Positions 58,978 to 64,000 of a DNA stretch of 64,000 bases are shown in pieces. The notes beneath the pieces were generated by a model. That model did not search any database. It saw only the letters and a program-made list of their open reading frames with translations, and was not told where the DNA came from. Location of the stretch: contig SGPM01000048.1 of assembly GCA_004802725.1 (NCBI GenBank), positions 1-64,000 of the forward strand. Direction: 5' to 3'. Position 1 is the first letter of the stretch. Each line of letters begins with the position of its first letter. The DNA comes from Antrodiella citrinella (lineage: Eukaryota > Basidiomycota > Agaricomycetes > Polyporales > Steccherinaceae). Both the position numbers and the translations under genes were made by a program.

Positions 58978-59902
58978 AGTGGAGGGTGATCAAAGGTGAA
59001 GAAAGGGAAGAGACATGTACAGAAGTTAACAACGCCGTCTGGTGGCAGGGTCACGGTGGGCCTCGGAATGCACCCAGATGGGTGTAGTAATGAGGTTCAT
59101 TTTGGATTCGGTTAGCCTGCTTAGCCGCAAAACTTGTTTGCCGACATATGGTCATCTGCTCGTTCCCGTCAATAAACATCGGGACCCAATCATTCCAACC
59201 CTTTATCAAGTGTAAATTATAAGAGAGCCTGAATTCTGTTCGAACAAGACGCTGCTAAAGCTGCTAAAGGCAGCATCATCCACCTTGTGCGCAGTCTACC
59301 CCGGAGAAGGCGAATTCTGCAGAACGTTCAAGCCGTTGCAATGGGTTTCGAGGGGTCAACAAAGGGGTACTAGTCCTGATGCGTTGGCATGCCACATGGT
59401 CGCGCATCGGATGTCCAGCACACATACGTACGTACAAAAAGCGTAAACATATATTGAAAATTCGTCCACTGCCCAGGTCGCCCAGGTCGGATTGGCAAAC
59501 AGTGGGGGCAAAAAATGCTTCCACTATGCTTCCGCGCGCCTGGTAGTTGTTCTTTGATCTGCAGACGATCAGGTCAATCGAGCACTCGGAGAAGACACTG
59601 CTTTGCAGTACATAAGACAAGAGAAGACCCCCAGATAAATTCCAACGTTCAACCGATTTCGACCGTCGGGCAGACTCTGAAAACTGACCGTTCCGTGCAT
59701 CGGCATTCGGCACCGCCCTGACTAAAACGAGACATCAATATCGTGGGACATTCCTGCGGTGACTCAGGATGACTTTATGTAAGTACTGTACATACCGTCG
59801 GGACCTTTGAGCGATAATTCTACAGTAAGTATATATATACAAGAGTGTGCTTCGCTCCTTGTCTTCGACTTCCACCGCTTTTTTAACCGTCTTGCAAGGC
59901 TC
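58978..59902. other. Divergent intergenic region
   Basis: Holds the promoters of the leftward hydrolase and the rightward P-loop gene. A leftward chance frame (59276-59713) has no recognisable domain. Confidence 0.4.
59831..59839 (+). promoter_or_regulatory. TATA-like element of the P-loop gene
   Basis: An ATATATATA run lies about 65 bp upstream of the ATG at 59903, within plausible distance for a fungal TATA element. It is supported by position and consensus only. Confidence 0.35.
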
Positions 59903-60706
59903 ATGTCAGACTCCAATATACCGCCCCTTCGTGGTGATGGAAGCGGGCGTTATCGAATCCTGCTCGTTGGGAACAGTGGTGCGTTTCTTCTGTCCAGGAT
60001 GCGATTCTTTCCGCATAACGAGATGGATGTCGACACTCATTGCTATCAGGCTCGGGCAAGGTTCGTATCACGGTGGTGTCAACTTGATTCATTGCATCAT
60101 AGCGGTTCCCGGTCAGACTACGCTGAGCGCAGAACTTGCGTTGATCCTTGGGATCCCGGCCATCTCACTTGACGAGCTGTTCTGGAGACCGGGCTGGGTG
60201 CGTGTCTCCAAGGATGAGTTCAAAGCGAACGTCGCCAAAGTATTGTCGAGTAATGACAAAGGCTGGGTCGTGGACGGCCTCTATGCAAAGAGGCTGGGTT
60301 CGTTAACCCAGGACCAGGCAACTGACATAATATGTGAGCTTTCCTTCTTTGTTCTCCTGCTAATATCGTCTGCGGAGAGGTTTGCTCACCCGCATGTCTG
60401 CAAGGGCTCGATCCCCCGCTGGTCCTTTACTTCCCGCGAATATGCATGCGTACCTTTCTGCGTATTCTGGGAGTCGTGCCGTCGTGCAGTTCAGGATGCG
60501 ACGAGACTCTTTACTCAGTCTTCTTTTCCAAAGACAGCATCTTGCGGTACTGTCTCTCCAATCACTGGCGCCTTCGAAGGCAGGAGCAGGATAAATTCCT
60601 CGTTGAAGGGATCCATGTTGGAGGGAAGCGCCGCAGACTTGGGGGATGGGGCAGCGAGCTGGAAACCTGGAAGCAGAGTGTGCGAGACATGGTTCGTACC
60701 GAGTAA
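59903..60706 (+). CDS. P-loop kinase-like protein (adenylate kinase/topology-modulation-like) with an 11-nt microexon
   Basis: Four exons: 59903..59978, 60050..60060, 60117..60333 and about 60402..60706. The second exon is only 11 nt (GCTCGGGCAAG), with perfect GT-AG flanks. Splicing it in turns RILLVGNSG into GNSGSGKTTLSAELALILG, a complete Walker A motif. Skipping it leaves no Lys. The rest fits small-nucleotide-kinase-like ATPases: ISLDELFWRPGWV (substrate-binding strand), EFKANVAKVLSSNDKGWVVD and GLYAKRL, IIWLDPPLVLYFPRICMRTF (Walker B-like strand). The end is EQDKFLVEGIHVGGKRRRLG and SVRDMVRTE. Length of about 202 residues is normal. The substrate is unknown. A shadow frame runs through the whole locus unspliced and should not be used. 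Confidence 0.85.
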
Positions 60707-61520
60707 TTTTCTCGCCGAAGATTATTCTTTCTTGGACCCTTTGCACTCCAGTGGGTTCGATTTTTGTTTTGCTCTGGACCCTGTCTTCGTCCGACGTGTC
60801 GGCATGTATTTGGTTGTAGGACATCTTGCTGCATGCCCTGTTCGGCGTCCGAGTACGAGACGACTGACACATAACTTGCTTCCTGGACCGTCTGATCATA
60901 GCACGTATCGAAATTCAGCGACACTCACGGTGGTCTCATGGTCATTGCCGTTTGTATGCTTTGGACACTCAGTCGCTTGCTCAGTCGAATGCCCTCGGAT
61001 CTACAGACTCTAAGTCCAGAATAAGTGAGTCATGCAATATTCGATCCCGCGAGCGGCAGCGGTAAGATACACCAAGGTGAGAACAACTTGTATTGGAGAC
61101 ACTAACACGGATAAGTACGTCGACATGATGGTATCCCAAAACAACAACGATGCGAATAAGTGAAGATATACACGTGTTCCGAAGCACTGAAAACTCTTTT
61201 GAAACGCCTCAACACGCAAATGAACGAAGTAGAAGGGTCCATAGTACAAAGGAGGCTGTCGAACTGTCGAAAGAGCGGAGATTATGTTACATCTGGCACA
61301 GGAGAGCAGCCAGGCTTGAAAAATGATAGACAGGCGTACAAGTGATGCGACAAAGCGAGCAAAGGAACGGTGTACTGGTTGGGTATACCAAGAACATAAC
61401 AGTGATGTGTGATAGTGATGTGCAGAGGAAAGATAACATGATAAAACCAAAGAGGGGGACAAGGTATCGCGATAGAATCCAGCAGAAGACGTTTCGACAG
61501 ATAGATGAAATGAATGATCG
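60707..61520. other. Convergent intergenic region
   Basis: Between the stops of the P-loop gene and the right-edge transcription factor gene. Unspliced chance frames run through it, but no supported gene, RNA or repeat was seen. Confidence 0.4.
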
Positions 61521-64000
61521 TTAGACACGGAGGATCGGAGGGAGCGAGACTTCTGCATGTAAGGGAGGCTGAATGCCCGCTGCAGCGCAGGCAGCTTCTA
61601 ACTGTTGGCGAAGCTCGTCGCGTCGCGCACGTTGGCCTAATCAAGACATCAGCTTGCTGTTCTTTCAAAACGCGTTGTAGAGAACACAGAAACTGACCTT
61701 CGCACGGCCAGAGGATGCAGAGGGCGTCAAGTGGAATGAGGAAGGTCTTAGCAAGATCAAGCGCGTCCATCAGACCACGATCGTAGGTCCACAGTGCAAG
61801 ACAGATGGCGACTTGGCTGGAGAACCAGGAAACCTGGAACGGACGGCGCGATAAGAGGTGTCCTGGAGTTTCCCCCAAGTGCATAACGGAGTTCTTGACA
61901 CGCTTCGCCACCTGGCCTTGGTAATACACTGGTGGACCAAAGGACCGGTTATTAAGGAAGTCGCAGACGGAGATATATGGACACTTACACCACTCTTTGG
62001 CCTGACGGCGGTTGAATAACTGGGGTGCGCCCGCACCATCCTGGTCCGCCAATCTGCTGATGCGGTTGAGAATGGAGATACTCATACTCAGAAAGTCAAT
62101 CGAGAGACTCACCTCCGAAATTCGTAGGTGATGGTCATGCGCGTGCTGCAAACATGTGTCAATACAACCATTTCCACGCTGTTCGGACGTTCGGACGGAG
62201 GGACTTACTTGTACAGATATTCCCTGCAAACGTACATCAACGCGGTGTCCGAGTTGCATTGATGCATATCCAGGGCATCCTGAACGGCCTGGGTCTCCGC
62301 CCAAGCCTCGATGGCAAACTTCGCGCGTTCATTGGACGTCCACGTGGTGTCGCGCTGGCGCATGCAGCTGTTCCATAACAGCATGCTCCGACAATAGAGA
62401 GCCCAAATGGACTCCTTGGGAGATTGACCTGGTATCTGATGTGGAGCGGAGCGCTCATACGCTTCTCCTGGGAATAACAGAGCGTACTGGTGCACGATGG
62501 ATCAGATGTGGCGTTAGAGCTTTAGTGTGTATTAATGAAGTGGTATTACGTACTTTGGCAGGTTCTGCTAGCTCCAACTCCAGCGGCTCGAGATGGAAGG
62601 CGGCACATAGGGCGGTGTGGTTCGCGATGAGGGTCAAGGCACTCCAGCAGATACGTCGGCATTCCTCCTTGCGTCTCTCTTCAGGAGTCCAGTCGGGGTC
62701 CCAGGGTGCGTTGTATGCAAACGAAAACTCGTGGGCTCCCAGGGGAACGTTGAAGCAGCAGCATCTCTTGGGTGTCGTATAATGGTCGATGATGACAGAA
62801 GGGACTGAGCGTTCCGCGAAGTTGGTAGCGTCGGGGTCAGCAATGTCACCGAGCTGAAGCGAGAGAGTGACGATAATGCGATCCATGAGTTGGAGGGCGC
62901 TATTGGCCCTCTCTGTACTATGCTCGGGGTGCGCAGAGGATTCAAACAAGGCCAGGATCTGACAGATATATTAAAATCGACAACATAGATGAATGAGACA
63001 GACATACCAAAGCGGCCTCTGCTAGAGTATAGTCGAGCTCTTGTGGCACACCGCATGCGATCTCCAAAGCAGCTTGAGCATTGTTGCGCCAGAATAAGGC
63101 GCGGTCGCGACCGTCTCTCCCGAGCTCAATCTGGCTAGACTTCATCAACGTAGCAAGGGCGATCGCGGCCATGACCAGTGCGGGTTGAATAGTCAACCTC
63201 TCCTGAGGATCGCGTAAGGTCTGGAAGAAAGCGTCCTTGTTGAAAAAGAACAACCAGTAGCTGCTATTCGACAGCCTAAATAATAAACATTTAATGCGTG
63301 AAGTCGATTTCTCGTTAATGTGTCAGCTTACAAGAACTGTAAATCACCCATGATGCTTCCTAGTCTGTAAAGACAAAACGATTTGAATGATTGAAGTGTT
63401 ATAGAAAAGCCGATAACTCACGCTTGTTCGTTGTTTTCCGCATAAGTATCTAGAAGATTCTGCCACCAAACTCGACGGGTGTATTCGGTGGACGGTGCCA
63501 CAGGTAAGAGGCCATTCATTCCTTGATCCGCCTGCTGGCGGTGAATGTTGACATCGAATTGGCGAGCGAATTCTTGCTTGGTCAAGGTTGGATCCATGGT
63601 ATCGTATACGAGAGGACAGCGTTGAGATAATGGTGAAAGTTCATCCTTCCAAAGCTCAATAAATACTAGCGGTGAAGAGACTCGACGATGAGGGGAGCTC
63701 ACTTTGGGTATATTGCCTCGGGTGGGAAGGGTCGGCGGGGAACTGACGTCTCGAGGACGAGTGGTATCGACTGTGGGACCTGCGCACCGGAGGCATCATC
63801 ATGAATGAATCTTGACGTTGGTATGGATCTCTTAGTACCACTGCCCGTGACATTCTCCTTGACATCAAAAGATATCAAGCTTCCCTCATGGTCGCTGCTG
63901 ACTTTGCGTCGTTTCTTGGCTTGGGATCCTGCAGCGTCCGACTCGGGCGGACGCTTCTTGCAGGACCGTTGTCGAGTACCAGGGCGTTTGTCAGGCCCTC
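61521..64000 (-). CDS. Zn(II)2Cys6-type fungal transcription factor, 5' part outside the window
   Basis: The gene enters from the right edge; its zinc cluster lies beyond 64000. Visible from the edge are GPDKRPGTRQRSCKKRPPES and AKKRRKVSSD, a typical linker after a Zn2Cys6 domain with a nuclear-localisation-like basic patch. The fungal-specific transcription factor domain follows: FIELWKDELSPLSQRCPLVY, TRRVWWQNLLDTYAENNEQA, LIYLFFNKDAFFQ-like helix, PALVMAAIALATLMKSSQIE, RALFWRNNAQAALEIACGVP, CRRICWSALTLIANHTALCA and ESIWALYCRSMLLWNSCMRQ. The C-terminus reads CAAAGIQPPLHAEVSLPPIL and RV, with the stop at 61521. About nine introns in view. Targets are unknown. It is the second regulator of this class in the window but not a close copy of the 18-kb one. 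Confidence 0.85.

Noticed and set aside
59847..61013. 388-codon unspliced frame across the P-loop gene
   Set aside because: It is a different frame running through the introns; the spliced frame restores conserved kinase motifs, this one does not.

Overview
The window looks like nuclear DNA of an Agaricomycete (mushroom-forming basidiomycete). Genes are dense and lie on both strands. They are interrupted by many short GT-AG introns of roughly 45-70 nt. They include lineage-typical families: a Plavaka transposase, two DUF6593 proteins, an F-box protein, Zn(II)2Cys6 regulators and a basidiomycete multi-pass membrane protein. A nuclear tRNA-Ser with an intron is also present. Three ambiguous bases (N) near 19.4-19.8 kb and several single-base frame breaks at homopolymers suggest a draft assembly or a degenerate haplotype.

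Layout. 0-7.8 kb is transposon-rich: an F-box/LRR-like remnant, a degenerate Plavaka (CACTA-like) transposase, a divergently transcribed small basic protein, and about 2.2 kb of AT-rich repeat-bearing DNA. 7.85-20.3 kb holds API5 (Api5 family), a large FUSC/DUF2421 membrane protein, an OB-fold protein resembling shieldin subunit 2, and a Zn2Cys6 transcription factor. 20.3-26.7 kb is a 6.4-kb stretch with no recognisable gene, only small doubtful ORFs. 26.7-40.9 kb carries a secreted GH18 chitinase, tRNA-Ser(CGA), a putative-sensor-domain membrane protein, a HAD phosphatase of the pseudouridine-5'-phosphatase type, a C2-domain protein, an MDR-type oxidoreductase, a DUF6593 protein and the Rab exchange factor Sec2. 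41.8-64 kb carries a PWWP chromatin protein, a 2-oxoglutarate/Fe(II) dioxygenase, a multi-pass membrane protein, the Elongator subunit Elp6, an F-box protein, an MMTAG2-like SR-type protein, a second DUF6593 protein, an alpha/beta hydrolase with a frame break, a P-loop kinase-like protein and the 3' portion of a second fungal transcription factor.

The genes do not form an obvious metabolic cluster. Most are housekeeping or regulatory (tRNA modification through Elongator, exocytosis through Sec2, chromatin reading, apoptosis-inhibitor-like) with some secreted or lifestyle genes between them. The most striking structural observation is an 11-nt microexon at 60050-60060 that supplies the Gly-Ser-Gly-Lys core of a Walker A motif. 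Without it the P-loop protein appears to lack a nucleotide-binding site. All gene models were assembled by eye from reading frames and splice signals, so exon boundaries are approximate unless stated.
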